From an uncultured Massilia sp. (GTDB lineage: Bacteria > Pseudomonadota > Gammaproteobacteria > Burkholderiales > Burkholderiaceae): a stretch of 64,000 nucleotides of DNA. Shown here in pieces: positions 50,232 through 59,489 of this stretch; positions within the stretch are counted from its first letter, which is position 1, and every line of letters starts with the position of its first letter. The notes under the pieces are model-generated. The model ran no database searches and had not been told where the DNA came from. It saw only the letters and a program-made list of their open reading frames with translations. The DNA is taken from assembly GCA_946481275.1 (NCBI GenBank), contig CAMLMV010000024.1, positions 36,321-100,320 on the forward strand. Direction: 5' to 3'. Position numbers and translations under genes: made by a program.

Positions 50232-51464
50232 ATGACCGATACAACCAACCTGACCCGCCGCCGCCTGCTGGCCGCCGGTGCCACGGCCTCGCTCACTGGA
50301 CTCGTCTCCGGCGGGGTCTTCGCCGCCGGCTCCGACAAGCCCGAAAAGACCGAAGTGAAGGTCGGCTTCATTCCGCTGACCGATTGCGCCTCCGTGGTGA
50401 TGGCGTCGGTGCTGGGCTTCGACAAGAAGTACGGCATCAAGATCGTGCCCAGCAAGGAATCGTCCTGGGCCAGCGTGCGCGACAAGCTGGTCAACGGCGA
50501 ACTGGACGCCGCCCACGTGCTGTATGGCCTGATCTACGGCGTGCAGATGGGCATCGGTGGACCGAAGAAGGACATGGCGGTGCTGATGAACCTGAACCAG
50601 AACGGCCAGGCCATCACCCTGTCGAAGAAGCTGGCCGACGCCAGGGCCGTGGGCGGCCCGTCGCTGGCGAAGGTGATGAGCACGGACAAGCGCGAGTACA
50701 GCTTCGCCCAGACCTTCCCGACCGGCACGCACGCGATGTGGCTGTACTACTGGCTCGCCAGCTACGGCATCAATCCGATGAAGGACGCCAAGGTGATCAC
50801 GGTGCCGCCGCCGCAGATGGTGGCGAACATGCGGGTCGGGAACATGGACGGCTTCTGCGTGGGCGAACCGTGGAACCACCGCGCCATCGCCGACGGCGTC
50901 GGCATCACCGCCGCGACCACGCAGGACATCTGGAAGGACCATCCGGAAAAGACTCTCGGCACCTCGCTCGAGTGGGTGAAAAGATATCCGAACACGGCGC
51001 GCGCCCTCGTGGCCGCCGTGCTGGACGCGGGCCGGTGGATCGACGCGAGCCTGTCCAACAAGGTCAAGATGGCCGAGACCATCGCCGACAAATCGTACGT
51101 GAACACGTCGGTGGACGTGATCAACCAGCGCATCCTCGGACGCTACCAGAACGGCCTGGGCAAGACGTGGGACGATCCGAACTACATGAAGTTCTACAAC
51201 GACGGCACGGTCAACTTCCCGTACCTGTCGGACGGCATGTGGTTCATGACCCAGCACCGCCGCTGGGGCCTGCTCAAGTCCGATCCGGACTACCTGGCCG
51301 TGGCGTCGAGCGTCAACCAGGTGGGCCTGTACCGCGAGGCGGCCGCGCTGGCCAAGGCCGACGTGCCGAAGTCGCCCATGCGGTCCGCGAAGCTCATCGA
51401 CGGCGTCGTGTGGGACGGGAAGAACCCGGCCGCGTATGCCGCCGCTTTCAAGATCAAGGTGTGA
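50232..51464 (+). CDS. nrtA: Nitrate/nitrite-type ABC transporter substrate-binding protein (CmpA/NrtA family)
   Basis: A 410-residue periplasmic receptor. Twin-arginine leader TNLTRRRLLAAGATASLTGL, then the CmpA/NrtA fold starting VKVGFIPLTDCASVVMASVL, with YGIKIVPSKESSWASVRDKL, VLYGLIYGVQMGIGGP and VGEPWNHRAIADGVGITAAT typical of nitrate/bicarbonate/cyanate receptors. The GEPWN segment is shared with NrtA proteins. It opens an operon with a permease and ATPase and is preceded by a sigma-54 promoter with NtrC-like sites, so it is probably induced by nitrogen limitation, favouring a nitrogenous substrate (nitrate, nitrite or cyanate). No nitrate reductase gene is adjacent. Confidence 0.9.
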   Translation: MTDTTNLTRRRLLAAGATASLTGLVSGGVFAAGSDKPEKTEVKVGFIPLTDCASVVMASVLGFDKKYGIKIVPSKESSWASVRDKLVNGELDAAHVLYGLIYGVQMGIGGPKKDMAVLMNLNQNGQAITLSKKLADARAVGGPSLAKVMSTDKREYSFAQTFPTGTHAMWLYYWLASYGINPMKDAKVITVPPPQMVANMRVGNMDGFCVGEPWNHRAIADGVGITAATTQDIWKDHPEKTLGTSLEWVKRYPNTARALVAAVLDAGRWIDASLSNKVKMAETIADKSYVNTSVDVINQRILGRYQNGLGKTWDDPNYMKFYNDGTVNFPYLSDGMWFMTQHRRWGLLKSDPDYLAVASSVNQVGLYREAAALAKADVPKSPMRSAKLIDGVVWDGKNPAAYAAAFKIKV

Positions 51465-51477
51465 TCCGGAGGACATC

Positions 51478-52332
51478 ATGAATACCGTCGTGAATTCGAC
51501 CGCGGGCGCGCACGCCGTGCCTGCCCGGCGTACCCTGGCACTCCGTGTGCCGAACGGCCGCGCCGTGCTGCTGGCCATGCTGCCGCCGCTGCTGGGTCTC
51601 GCCATGCTGGTGCTGGTGTGGCAGCTCGTCTCCGCCAGCAACAGCAACTTCCCATCGCCCCTGGTCACGTGGGAGGCGGCCGTGCAACTGTTCGCCGACC
51701 CGTTCTACAGCAACGGGCCGAACGACCAAGGCATCGGCTGGAACATCCTCGCGTCGCTCCAGCGCGTGGCGCTGGGCTTCGGCCTGGCCGCCGCCGCGGG
51801 CATCCCGCTCGGCTTCCTGATCGGCCGCTCGCGCTTCCTGGCCGGGATGTGCAACCCCATCGTCAGCCTGCTGCGTCCCGTGTCGCCGCTCGCGTGGCTG
51901 CCCATCGGCCTGCTCGTGTTCAAGGCCGCGAATCCGGCCGCCATCTGGGCCATCTTCATCTGCTCGATCTGGCCGATGATCATCAACACGGCCGTCGGCG
52001 TGCAGCGCGTGCCGCAGGACTACATGAACGTGGCGCGGGTGCTCAACCTGTCGGAGTGGAAGGTCTTCACGAAGATCCTGCTGCCTTCCGTGCTGCCGTA
52101 CATGCTGACGGGCGTGCGCCTCGCGATCGGCACGGCGTGGCTGGTGATCGTCGCGGCCGAGATGCTGACCGGCGGCGTGGGCATCGGCTTCTGGGTGTGG
52201 GACGAGTGGAACAACCTGAACGTCCCGCACATCCTCATCGCCATCGTCGTCATCGGCGTGGTCGGCCTGGTGCTGGAACAGGCGCTGGTCGCCCTGGCCC
52301 GCGCCGTCACTTACGAAGAGAGTGGATCATGA
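51478..52332 (+). CDS. nrtB: Nitrate-type ABC transporter permease (NrtB-like)
   Basis: A 284-residue inner-membrane permease. First span AVLLAMLPPLLGLAMLVLVW, further spans and the BPD-transport signature with EAA loop MNVARVLNLSEWKVFTKILL PSVLPYML and GWLVIVAAEMLTGGVGIG-like TAWLVIVAAEMLTGGVGIGF, typical of the NrtB/SsuC/TauC group. ATG 51478 is preceded by GGAGGA and is 13 bp after the binding-protein stop. Its stop overlaps the ATPase start (ATGA), so the three genes form one operon. Confidence 0.92.
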   Translation: MNTVVNSTAGAHAVPARRTLALRVPNGRAVLLAMLPPLLGLAMLVLVWQLVSASNSNFPSPLVTWEAAVQLFADPFYSNGPNDQGIGWNILASLQRVALGFGLAAAAGIPLGFLIGRSRFLAGMCNPIVSLLRPVSPLAWLPIGLLVFKAANPAAIWAIFICSIWPMIINTAVGVQRVPQDYMNVARVLNLSEWKVFTKILLPSVLPYMLTGVRLAIGTAWLVIVAAEMLTGGVGIGFWVWDEWNNLNVPHILIAIVVIGVVGLVLEQALVALARAVTYEESGS

Positions 52333-53135
52333 GCGAACCGAAATTCATCGAAGTCCAGCAGGTCGAGATGCTGTTCGACACCCGCAAGGGCCGCTTCCAC
52401 GCCCTCACGGACGTCAACCTGAAGGTGGCGCGCGGCGAGTTCATCACGCTGATCGGCCACTCCGGCTGCGGCAAGTCCACCTTGCTGAACCTGCTGGCGG
52501 GCCTGACGCGCGCCACCGAGGGCGTCCTGATCTGCGCCGGCCGCGAGATCGCCGGGCCGGCGCCGGAGCGCGCGGTGGTGTTCCAGAACCATTCGCTGCT
52601 GCCCTGGCTGACCTGCTTCGAGAACGTCTACCTGGCCGTCGAGCGCGTGTTCGGCGCCCGCGAAGGGAAGGAGAAGCTGCGCGCGCGCACGGCCGAGGCG
52701 CTGGCGCTGGTGGGCCTGACGCACGCGGCGCAGAAGCGGCCCAGCGAGATCTCGGGCGGCATGAAGCAGCGGGTCGGCATCGCCCGCGCGTTGTCGATGG
52801 AGCCGAAGGTGCTGCTGATGGACGAGCCGTTCGGCGCCCTCGACGCGCTGACCCGCGCCCACCTGCAGGACGAGCTGCTGCGCATCGTCGCCCAGACGGA
52901 GTCCACGGTCGTGATGGTCACGCACGACGTGGACGAGGCGGTGCTGCTGTCGGACCGCATCGTGATGATGACCAACGGCCCGGCAGCGACCATCGGCGAG
53001 ATCGTCGACGTGCGCCTGCCGCGGCCGCGCGAACGCGTCGCGCTGGCGCACGATGCGCTGTACAACGAGTATCGGACGCGGGTGCTGGAGTTCCTGTACC
53101 ACCGGCAGGCGAGACCGGCGAAGGAGGCGGCCTGA
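52329..53135 (+). CDS. nrtD: Nitrate-type ABC transporter ATP-binding protein (NrtD-like)
   Basis: A 268-residue cytoplasmic ABC ATPase with Walker A GHSGCGKST, Q-loop VVFQNHSLLPWLTCFENV, signature ISGGMKQRVGIARALSMEPK, Walker B VLLMDEPFGALDAL and the H-loop VTHDVDEAVLLSDRIVMMT. It lacks the substrate-binding-like C-terminal domain of cyanobacterial NrtC, so it matches NrtD/SsuB/TauB in layout. Overlaps the permease by four bases. The next gene, tsaD, converges 6 bp downstream, so the operon ends here without an intrinsic terminator. Confidence 0.92.
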   Translation: MSEPKFIEVQQVEMLFDTRKGRFHALTDVNLKVARGEFITLIGHSGCGKSTLLNLLAGLTRATEGVLICAGREIAGPAPERAVVFQNHSLLPWLTCFENVYLAVERVFGAREGKEKLRARTAEALALVGLTHAAQKRPSEISGGMKQRVGIARALSMEPKVLLMDEPFGALDALTRAHLQDELLRIVAQTESTVVMVTHDVDEAVLLSDRIVMMTNGPAATIGEIVDVRLPRPRERVALAHDALYNEYRTRVLEFLYHRQARPAKEAA

Positions 53136-53141
53136 CAGGCT

Positions 53142-54179
53142 TTACGCCGGTTCGATCTCGTCCAGCGGCCAGCGCGGGCGCACGTTGAATGCGTAGTCGC
53201 GCTGCGCCGCTTCCGGATTGCGCTCGAGGCGCAGCGCGCCCGCGAACGCGATCATCGCGCCGTTGTCCGTGCAGAATTCGAGTTCGGGGTAGTAGACCTT
53301 GAAGCGCTTCTTCGCGGCCGCCTCGTTCAGCGACGCGCGCAGCTGGCGGTTCGCGCCCACGCCGCCCGCGATCACGAGGCGTTTCAATCCGGTGTGCTTC
53401 AGCGCCAGCACGCACTTCGCCGTCAGCACGTCGACGATGGCGTCGACGAAGCCGCGCGCGATGTTGGCCTTGTCCTGCTCGCACACGTTCGCAATGTCGG
53501 ACCCGCTGTTCTTCACGACGGTCAGCACGGCCGTTTTCAGGCCCGAGAAGCTGAAGTTGAAATCCTTCGAGTGCAGCATCGGGCGCGGGAGCTTATACGC
53601 TTCCGGATCGCCGAATTCCGCCAGGCGCGAGATCGCCGGACCGCCCGGATAACCGAGGCCCAGCAGCTTGGCCGATTTGTCGAACGCTTCGCCGGCCGCG
53701 TCGTCCAGCGTCTCGCCCAGCAGCGTGTAGCGGCCGACGCCATCGACGCGCATCAGCTGCGTGTGGCCGCCGGAGACGAGCAGGGCGACGAACGGGAATT
53801 CCGGACGCTCGGTCGCGAGCAGCGGCGACAGCAGGTGACCCTCCAGGTGGTGCACGCCCAGCACGGGTTTGTCGAGCGCCAGCGCCAGGCTGCACGCGAC
53901 CGACGATCCGACCAGCAGGGCGCCCGCGAGGCCGGGACCCTGCGTGTAGGCGATGGCGTCGATGCGCTCCATCGGCAGGTCGGCCTTCGCCAGCACCTGT
54001 TCCAGCAGCGGCAGCGCGCGCCGGATATGGTCGCGCGACGCCAGTTCCGGCACGACGCCGCCGTATTCCTCGTGCATCGCGACCTGCGAGTGCAGTGCGT
54101 GGGCCAGCAGGCCGCGCTCCGTGTCGTACAGAGCCAGGCCGGTTTCATCGCAGGAGGATTCGACGCCGAGGACAATCAT
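53142..54179 (-). CDS. tsaD: tRNA N6-adenosine threonylcarbamoyltransferase TsaD
   Basis: Transfers threonylcarbamoyl to A37 of ANN-decoding tRNAs, with TsaB and TsaE (TsaE at 30.7-31.2 kb). The 345-residue protein has the ASKHA fold landmarks: [15 protein letters not shown] at the N terminus, metal-binding His111 and His115 ([10 protein letters not shown]), [40 protein letters not shown] and [35 protein letters not shown] 54179 gives normal length; the frame extends upstream without support. In many proteobacteria it is next to rpsU-dnaG-rpoD; here the rpsU block is 5 kb downstream. Confidence 0.97.
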   Translation of the reverse strand: MIVLGVESSCDETGLALYDTERGLLAHALHSQVAMHEEYGGVVPELASRDHIRRALPLLEQVLAKADLPMERIDAIAYTQGPGLAGALLVGSSVACSLALALDKPVLGVHHLEGHLLSPLLATERPEFPFVALLVSGGHTQLMRVDGVGRYTLLGETLDDAAGEAFDKSAKLLGLGYPGGPAISRLAEFGDPEAYKLPRPMLHSKDFNFSFSGLKTAVLTVVKNSGSDIANVCEQDKANIARGFVDAIVDVLTAKCVLALKHTGLKRLVIAGGVGANRQLRASLNEAAAKKRFKVYYPELEFCTDNGAMIAFAGALRLERNPEAAQRDYAFNVRPRWPLDEIEPA

Positions 54180-54289
54180 GGGCAAGCAAGGAACAGTATG
54201 AGGAAGACAAGATGGCCGCGCCGGGGCGGCGTGCAATCCGCCATTGTACCTGTATCCGCTAGAATCGGGCATCGCCACCCGTTTTCCGC

Positions 54290-55615
54290 ATGACACAAGC
54301 CGAATCCCTGTTCCATGCCGCCCGCGCCCACCTCGACGCGGGCGAACCCACGGCCGCCGCAACGCTGCTGCGCGCCGCGCTGGCGCTCGACCCCGATGCC
54401 GCCGCCATCCACGCCAACCTCGCCTTCGCGCTGGCCGCCGCCGGCGATACCGATGCCGCCGAGGCCCACTACCGCCGCGCCATCGCCCTCGCGCCGCACG
54501 AGCCGCAGACGTATCTGAACCTGGGCGCCATGCTCACGTCGCTGCACCGCGCCGATGATGCGCTGGCCGTCTACGATGCTGCCCCCGCATCGCCCGCGCT
54601 GCTGTCGAACCGCGGCCTGGCGCTCGTGTGCCTGGGCCGCGAGGCGGAAGCGGAAGCGTGCTACCGCGAGGCGCTGGCGATCGATCCGGCGTACCGCAAG
54701 GCCGCGTTCAACCTGGCCTACGTGCTGCTGCGCCAGGGCCGCTGGGAGGAGGGCTGGCTGCGCCTGGACGCGCGCGACTGGCTCGTCGCGCTGCAGGACC
54801 ATCTGCGCCTGCCGCGCTGGGATGGCGGACCGCTGGCCGGCCGGCGCATCCTCGTCGGCGTGGAAGCGGGCCATGGCGACATGATCCAGTTCTGCCGCTA
54901 TTGCAGCCAGTTGCAGGCCCTTGGGGCCGCGCGCGTGGGCGTGCTGTGCCAGCCGGGACTGGCCGCGCTGTTCGGCGGCCTGCGCGGCGCGGACGAGATC
55001 ATCCCGCTGGACCGGGAGGTCGACCGTGGCGACTGGGACGTGTGGGTCGCGCCGCTGAGTCTTCCGCTGCATTTCGGCACGACGGTCGATACGGTGCCGG
55101 CCGCGCTGCCTTACCTCACGCCGGACCATGACCGCATCGCGCGCTTCGCGCCGCTGCTGGCCGCCGCGCCGGGCGAATTGAAAGTGGGCCTTGTATGGAA
55201 GGGCAATCCCCGCTTCGAGAACGACGCCGCGCGCTCGCTGCCGGGCCTCGCGACGCTGGCGCCGTTGCTGGGCGTGCCCGGCGTACGCTGGTTCAGCCTG
55301 CAGAAGGGAGAGGGTGGGCGCACGGAAGGCATCACCGACCTGGCGCCGGCCATCGGGGATTTCGCCGACACGGCGGCGCTGGTCGCGGGACTGGATCTCG
55401 TGATCACGGTCGATACGGCCTGCGCCCACCTGGCGGGGGCGCTCGGCAAACCGTGCTGGGTGCTGCTGCCGGCGTGGATGCCGGACTGGCGCTGGCTCGC
55501 GGACCGCGCGGACACGCCCTGGTATCCGCACGTGATGCGCCTGTTCCGCCAGCGCCGCGACGGCGCGTGGGATGACGTGATGAACGACGTGGCCGCCGCG
55601 CTGGCAGCCCGCTAG
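54290..55615 (+). CDS. TPR-repeat protein with glycosyltransferase family 9-like C-terminal domain
   Basis: A 441-residue protein fusing TPR repeats (about 1-155: [60 protein letters not shown]) to a domain resembling the ADP-heptose:LPS heptosyltransferase fold (about 175-441), with [40 protein letters not shown] and [20 protein letters not shown]. No signal peptide. Similar TPR-GT9 fusions in betaproteobacteria are unassigned; envelope or glycoprotein sugar transfer is possible. Monocistronic, converging on aroG with 4 bp between stop codons. Catalytic residues cannot be named with confidence. Confidence 0.82.
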   Translation: MTQAESLFHAARAHLDAGEPTAAATLLRAALALDPDAAAIHANLAFALAAAGDTDAAEAHYRRAIALAPHEPQTYLNLGAMLTSLHRADDALAVYDAAPASPALLSNRGLALVCLGREAEAEACYREALAIDPAYRKAAFNLAYVLLRQGRWEEGWLRLDARDWLVALQDHLRLPRWDGGPLAGRRILVGVEAGHGDMIQFCRYCSQLQALGAARVGVLCQPGLAALFGGLRGADEIIPLDREVDRGDWDVWVAPLSLPLHFGTTVDTVPAALPYLTPDHDRIARFAPLLAAAPGELKVGLVWKGNPRFENDAARSLPGLATLAPLLGVPGVRWFSLQKGEGGRTEGITDLAPAIGDFADTAALVAGLDLVITVDTACAHLAGALGKPCWVLLPAWMPDWRWLADRADTPWYPHVMRLFRQRRDGAWDDVMNDVAAALAAR

Positions 55616-55619
55616 CGTA

Positions 55620-56681
55620 TTAAGCCCGCTGCAGCAATTCCGTGTGTGCGCTGCGCAGCATGGCCTCGGTGTCGTCCCAGGCGATGCAGCCGTCGGTGAC
55701 GGAGCAGCCGTACTTCAGCTGCGACAGGTCGCTTGGAATCGGCTGGCTGCCGCTGACGATGTTCGACTCGATCATCACGCCGACGAGCGACTGGTTGCCG
55801 TGCTTGATCTGCTGGATCACGTCCGACATGACGAGCGGCTGCAGCTCCGGCTTCTTGTAGCTGTTGGCGTGCGAGCAGTCGACGACGAGGTTCGCGGGCA
55901 GGCCGGCCTTCGTGAGCGCCTGTTCGGCGATTGCGACCGAGACGGAATCGTAGTTCGGGCGGCCGCCGCCGCCGCGCAGCACGACGTGGCCGTACGCGTT
56001 GCCGCGGGTACGCACGATCGAGACCGTGCCCTGGTCGTTGATGCCCAGGAAGGAGTGCGGATTCGACGAGGACAGCACGGCGTTGATGGCGATGCTGACG
56101 TCGCCGTCGGTGCCGTTCTTGAAACCGACCGGAGTGGAGAGGCCGGACGACATCTCGCGGTGCGTCTGCGATTCCGTCGTGCGCGCGCCGATCGCGGTCC
56201 AGGCGATCAGGTCGCCCAGGTATTGCGGCGAGATCGGGTCGAGCGCCTCGGTGGCGGTCGGCAGGCCCAGTTCGCACACGTCGAGCAGGAACTGGCGCGC
56301 GCGCTCCATGCCGACGTCGACGCGGAACGAGTCGTCCATGAACGGATCGTTGATATAACCCTTCCAGCCGGTCGTCGTGCGCGGCTTTTCGAAATACACG
56401 CGCATCACGAGCACCATCGTCTCTTCCACTTCGGCCTGCAGCGCCTTCAGGCGGCGCGCATAGTCGAGGCCCGCGACCGGGTCGTGGATCGAGCAGGGAC
56501 CGACGACGACGAACAGGCGCTTGTCCTTGCGGTCGAGGATGTTGCGCAGGGTCTCGCGGCCCTTCATCACGGTGGTGAAGGCCTTGTCCGTCAGCGGCAG
56601 TTTTTTATGCAGCGCGCTGGGCGTCGGCATGGTCGCGAACGAGGTGACGTTGGAGTTTTCGATATCGGGCGTGATCAGCAT
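55620..56681 (-). CDS. aroG: 3-deoxy-7-phosphoheptulonate synthase (class I DAHP synthase, AroG-type)
   Basis: First enzyme of the shikimate pathway, condensing phosphoenolpyruvate and erythrose 4-phosphate. The 353-residue protein matches AroG/AroF/AroH length and motifs: RLFVVVGPCSIHDPVAGLDY, MRVYFEKPRTTTGWKGYIND, GARTTESQTHREMSSGLSTP, VGFKNGTDGDVSIAINAVLS and VVDCSHANSYKK. Which aromatic amino acid inhibits it cannot be told; the N-terminal residues that set this in E. coli would need alignment. Monocistronic, divergent from ybiB (121 bp apart). Confidence 0.97.
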   Translation of the reverse strand: MLITPDIENSNVTSFATMPTPSALHKKLPLTDKAFTTVMKGRETLRNILDRKDKRLFVVVGPCSIHDPVAGLDYARRLKALQAEVEETMVLVMRVYFEKPRTTTGWKGYINDPFMDDSFRVDVGMERARQFLLDVCELGLPTATEALDPISPQYLGDLIAWTAIGARTTESQTHREMSSGLSTPVGFKNGTDGDVSIAINAVLSSSNPHSFLGINDQGTVSIVRTRGNAYGHVVLRGGGGRPNYDSVSVAIAEQALTKAGLPANLVVDCSHANSYKKPELQPLVMSDVIQQIKHGNQSLVGVMIESNIVSGSQPIPSDLSQLKYGCSVTDGCIAWDDTEAMLRSAHTELLQRA

Positions 56682-56802
56682 GGCAAGTCGTATTTATTCC
56701 GGTGGGGATCGTTGAGTCTAGCCCGAAATCTTACACCGTGCATCGTCCTGCTCAAAAATGTTGCATCTGTGAGCGCCGGCGCGGCGATGGTATGCTCTCG
56801 TC

Positions 56803-57774
56803 ATGGACACGACGACGACTCTCGAACCCTACCCGGCCGCCCGCTTCATCAAGGAGATCGGCCGCGGCACAAAAGGCGCGCGCAGCATGACGCGCGAGGA
56901 TGCGAAACTGCTCTACGGCGCCATGCTCGACGGGCGGGTATCCGACCTGGAACTGGGCGGCATCCTGCTCGCGATGCGCATCAAGGGCGAATCCGTCGAA
57001 GAAATCGCCGGCTTCATGGACGCGGCGGAAAGCTCGTTCGCGCCGCTGCCCGCGCCGCCCGGCGACTTCGCGCCCGTGCTGATCCCCAGCTACAACGGCG
57101 CGCGCAAGCTGGCCAACCTGACACCGCTGCTGGCCCTGCTGCTTGCGCGCGAGGGCGTGCCGGTGCTCGTGCACGGCGTGCAGGAAGACCCGGGCCGCGT
57201 GACGACGGCCGAGATTTTCGCCGAGATGGGCATCGGCCCGAGCGGCTCCACGGCCGACATGCTGGACGCCTTCGCCGCCGGCCGCCCGTGCTTCATGCCG
57301 ATCGAACGCCTGGCGCCGGAACTGGCGCACCAGTTGTCGCTGCGCCGCATCCTCGGCGTGCGCAATTCCACGCATACGATCGTCAAGATCCTGCAGCCGT
57401 TCGAAGGCCCGGCGCTGCGCCTCGTGTCGTACACGCACCCGGAATACCTGGCGATGCTGACCGAGTATTTCGAAACGGCCGCCCCGCACGCACGCGGCGA
57501 CGCCTTCCTCATGCGCGGCACGGAAGGCGAGACGGTGGCGAATGCCAACCGCGCCCAGGAAATCAACTGGTTCCACGCCGGACAAAAGACGCTGCTGGTC
57601 GCGCGCGACGCCCCGACCGACGAGCTGGCGCCCGCGCCGGAAGGCCGCGACGCCGCGGCGACCGCCGACTGGATCGCGCGCGCGCTGCGCGGCGAACAGC
57701 CCGTGCCGCCGCCGATCGCGGCGCAGGTGGCGCAGTGCGTGCAGGTGGCGCGGGCGTTACGTACGACTGTCTGA
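56803..57774 (+). CDS. ybiB: DNA-binding protein YbiB (TrpD2 family)
   Basis: A 323-residue protein with the anthranilate phosphoribosyltransferase fold (TrpD2) but lacking its catalytic role; E. coli YbiB binds DNA and belongs to an SOS-linked family. Landmarks: KEIGRGTKGARSMTREDAKL, GMLDG-type region LELGGILLAMRIKGESVEEI, VLIPSYNGARKLANLTPLLA, IGPSGSTADMLDAFAAGRPC and QLSLRRILGVRNSTHTIVKI. The phosphoribosyl-binding KHGNR motif of true TrpD is absent. Monocistronic, 57 bp before the flavoprotein gene with a TACAAT element in the gap. Confidence 0.93.
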   Translation: MDTTTTLEPYPAARFIKEIGRGTKGARSMTREDAKLLYGAMLDGRVSDLELGGILLAMRIKGESVEEIAGFMDAAESSFAPLPAPPGDFAPVLIPSYNGARKLANLTPLLALLLAREGVPVLVHGVQEDPGRVTTAEIFAEMGIGPSGSTADMLDAFAAGRPCFMPIERLAPELAHQLSLRRILGVRNSTHTIVKILQPFEGPALRLVSYTHPEYLAMLTEYFETAAPHARGDAFLMRGTEGETVANANRAQEINWFHAGQKTLLVARDAPTDELAPAPEGRDAAATADWIARALRGEQPVPPPIAAQVAQCVQVARALRTTV

Positions 57775-57830
57775 ACCGTTCGCCTTCCCGTACAATCACG
57801 CCTTTTGCGCGCAGCGTTTACGGAAGAGGC

Positions 57831-59042
57831 ATGGCAAAACACTACGACGTGGCGATCATCGGTGCCGGCGCCGCCGGCATGATGTGCGCCGCCACCGCGG
57901 CCCAGCGCGGCAAGCGCGTCCTGCTGGTCGACCACGCCGCCAAGCTGGCGGAAAAAATCCGCATCTCCGGCGGCGGCCGCTGCAACTTCACCAACATCAA
58001 CGCCGGCCCGCAGAATTTTCTCTCCGAGAATCCGCATTTCTGCCGCAGCGCGCTGTCGCGCTACACGCCGCAGGATTTTCTTGTGCTCGTCAAAAAGCAC
58101 CGCATCGGCTACCACGAAAAACACCGCGGCCAGCTGTTCTGCGACGACTCGTCCGAACAGATCATCGCCATGCTGAAGACCGAATGCGACGCGGGCGGCG
58201 TGCAGTGGCGCATGCCGTGCAAGGTGGCCGGCGTCACGAAGGGGGCTGAGGGATTCCGCATCGATACGGATGGCGAACCCATCCTCGCGAGCAATGTCGT
58301 GGTCGCAACGGGTGGCCTGTCGATCCCGAAGATCGGCGCCACCGACCTGGGTTACCGCATCGCGAAGCATTTCGATTTGAAGATCGTCGAGACGCGCCCG
58401 GGCCTCGTGCCCCTCACGTTCGACGGCCCCAGCTGGCAACCGTTCGTGCCGCTGGCCGGCATCGCGCTGGAAGTCGACGTGACCACGGGATCGAAAAAGG
58501 GCAAGAACGCGAAGTACGGCTATTTCCGTGAGGACTTGTTGTTCACGCACCGCGGCCTGTCCGGCCCGGCCGTCCTGCAAATCTCCAGCTACTGGCAGCC
58601 GGGCACGCCCATCGTGCTCAATCTGCTGCCGGAAATGGATGTGGCGGAAGAGCTGATCGGTATGAAGACGACAGTGAAAAAGCAGCTGGGCAATATCTTG
58701 TCGCAATGGCTGCCTACGCGCCTGGCGGAAGGCCTGCTGACCGGCAATGGCCTGGCACCTGATGCGCGCCTGCCGGACATGGCCGACGCGAAATTGCGCA
58801 AGCTGGGCGATGCCATCAACCGCTGGGCCATCGTTCCGACCGGATCGGAAGGTTATAAAAAGGCGGAGGTGACGCTGGGCGGCGTCGACACGCGCGCGCT
58901 GTCGCAGCAGACGATGATGGCGAACAATGTCCCCGGCCTGTATTTCATCGGCGAGACGGTCGACGTCACGGGCTGGCTCGGTGGGTACAACTTCCAGTGG
59001 GCATGGGCTTCCGGCGTCGCCGCGGGCGGGGCGATTGAGTAG
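57831..59042 (+). CDS. BaiN/YhiN-type NAD(P)/FAD-dependent oxidoreductase (HI0933 family)
   Basis: A 403-residue flavoprotein of the HI0933/BaiN family. The N-terminal dinucleotide motif is VAIIGAGAAGMMCAATAAQR (GxGxxG), followed by the family hallmark KIRISGGGRCNFTNIN and the FAD-contact VVVATGGLSIPKIGATDLGY; the C terminus has GLYFIGETVDVTGWLGGYNF, QWAWASG. Family members act on aromatic or steroid ring double bonds (BaiN in bile-acid 7-dehydroxylation), but the role in this organism is unknown. Start ATG 57831 is preceded by GGAAGAGG. Not fused to ybiB: a stop and 57 bp separate them. Confidence 0.92.
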   Translation: MAKHYDVAIIGAGAAGMMCAATAAQRGKRVLLVDHAAKLAEKIRISGGGRCNFTNINAGPQNFLSENPHFCRSALSRYTPQDFLVLVKKHRIGYHEKHRGQLFCDDSSEQIIAMLKTECDAGGVQWRMPCKVAGVTKGAEGFRIDTDGEPILASNVVVATGGLSIPKIGATDLGYRIAKHFDLKIVETRPGLVPLTFDGPSWQPFVPLAGIALEVDVTTGSKKGKNAKYGYFREDLLFTHRGLSGPAVLQISSYWQPGTPIVLNLLPEMDVAEELIGMKTTVKKQLGNILSQWLPTRLAEGLLTGNGLAPDARLPDMADAKLRKLGDAINRWAIVPTGSEGYKKAEVTLGGVDTRALSQQTMMANNVPGLYFIGETVDVTGWLGGYNFQWAWASGVAAGGAIE

Positions 59043-59083
59043 AAATGCAGCCATGTGGCAACTTTGCACACTGATGAAAAACT

Positions 59084-59112
59084 TCGCACAGAACTTGAAA
59101 AGCTGTTAGAAT
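59084..59112 (+). promoter_or_regulatory. Promoter of rpsU
   Basis: -10 element TAGAAT at 59107-59112 with a weak -35 TTCGCA at 59083-59088 (18-bp spacer), giving a short leader of about 30 nt before the rpsU ATG at 59149. Confidence 0.5.
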
Positions 59113-59148
59113 TTCGTTCTTCCCTAAATCCAACGGTTTCATTTTTAC

Positions 59149-59361
59149 ATGACCACTATCCGCCTTAAAGAAAACGAGCCGTTCGAAGTCGCTATGCGTC
59201 GCTTCAAGCGCACTATCGAAAAAACCGGTCTGCTGACGGAACTGCGCGCACGCGAGTTCTACGAGAAGCCGACCGCAGAGCGCAAGCGCAAGCTGGCCGC
59301 TGCCGTGAAGCGTCACTACAAGCGCATCCGCAGCCAGCAACTGCCGAAGAAGCTGTACTGA
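59149..59361 (+). CDS. rpsU: 30S ribosomal protein S21
   Basis: A 70-residue basic ribosomal protein involved in selection of mRNA on the 30S subunit. The complete family sequence is recognisable: [20 protein letters not shown] and [19 protein letters not shown], ending [10 protein letters not shown]. It is the first gene of the rpsU-yqeY-dnaG-rpoD block (macromolecular-synthesis operon). The upstream sequence (CGGTTTCATTTTTAC before ATG) has no Shine-Dalgarno motif, notable for a gene whose product helps the anti-Shine-Dalgarno region; it might be autoregulated at translation, which is inference. Confidence 0.98.
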   Translation: MTTIRLKENEPFEVAMRRFKRTIEKTGLLTELRAREFYEKPTAERKRKLAAAVKRHYKRIRSQQLPKKLY

Positions 59362-59430
59362 TTTATATTCACGCTTTCCCCGGTGACGGCCACTGCCAGT
59401 CCCGGCGTTGCAAAGCCTGAATTCGACGAA

Positions 59431-59460
59431 GCCCGCTCCGGTTGTGCCGCAGCGGGTTTT
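59431..59460 (+). terminator. Hairpin with T-rich tail after rpsU (attenuator or terminator)
   Basis: CCCGCT ... AGCGGG stem (loop about 13 nt) followed by TTTTGCCTTTT, about 70 bp after rpsU and before yqeY. Likely partial terminator that sets high S21 relative to downstream genes. Confidence 0.65.
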
Positions 59461-59489
59461 GCCTTTTGTCCCTATCGAACGGAGTATCC

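Noticed and set aside
55644..59042. Apparent giant fusion of an antisense-aroG product with the BaiN-type flavoprotein
   Set aside because: The frame is open by chance; the flavoprotein has its own ATG at 57831 with a ribosome site, and ybiB lies in another frame in between.
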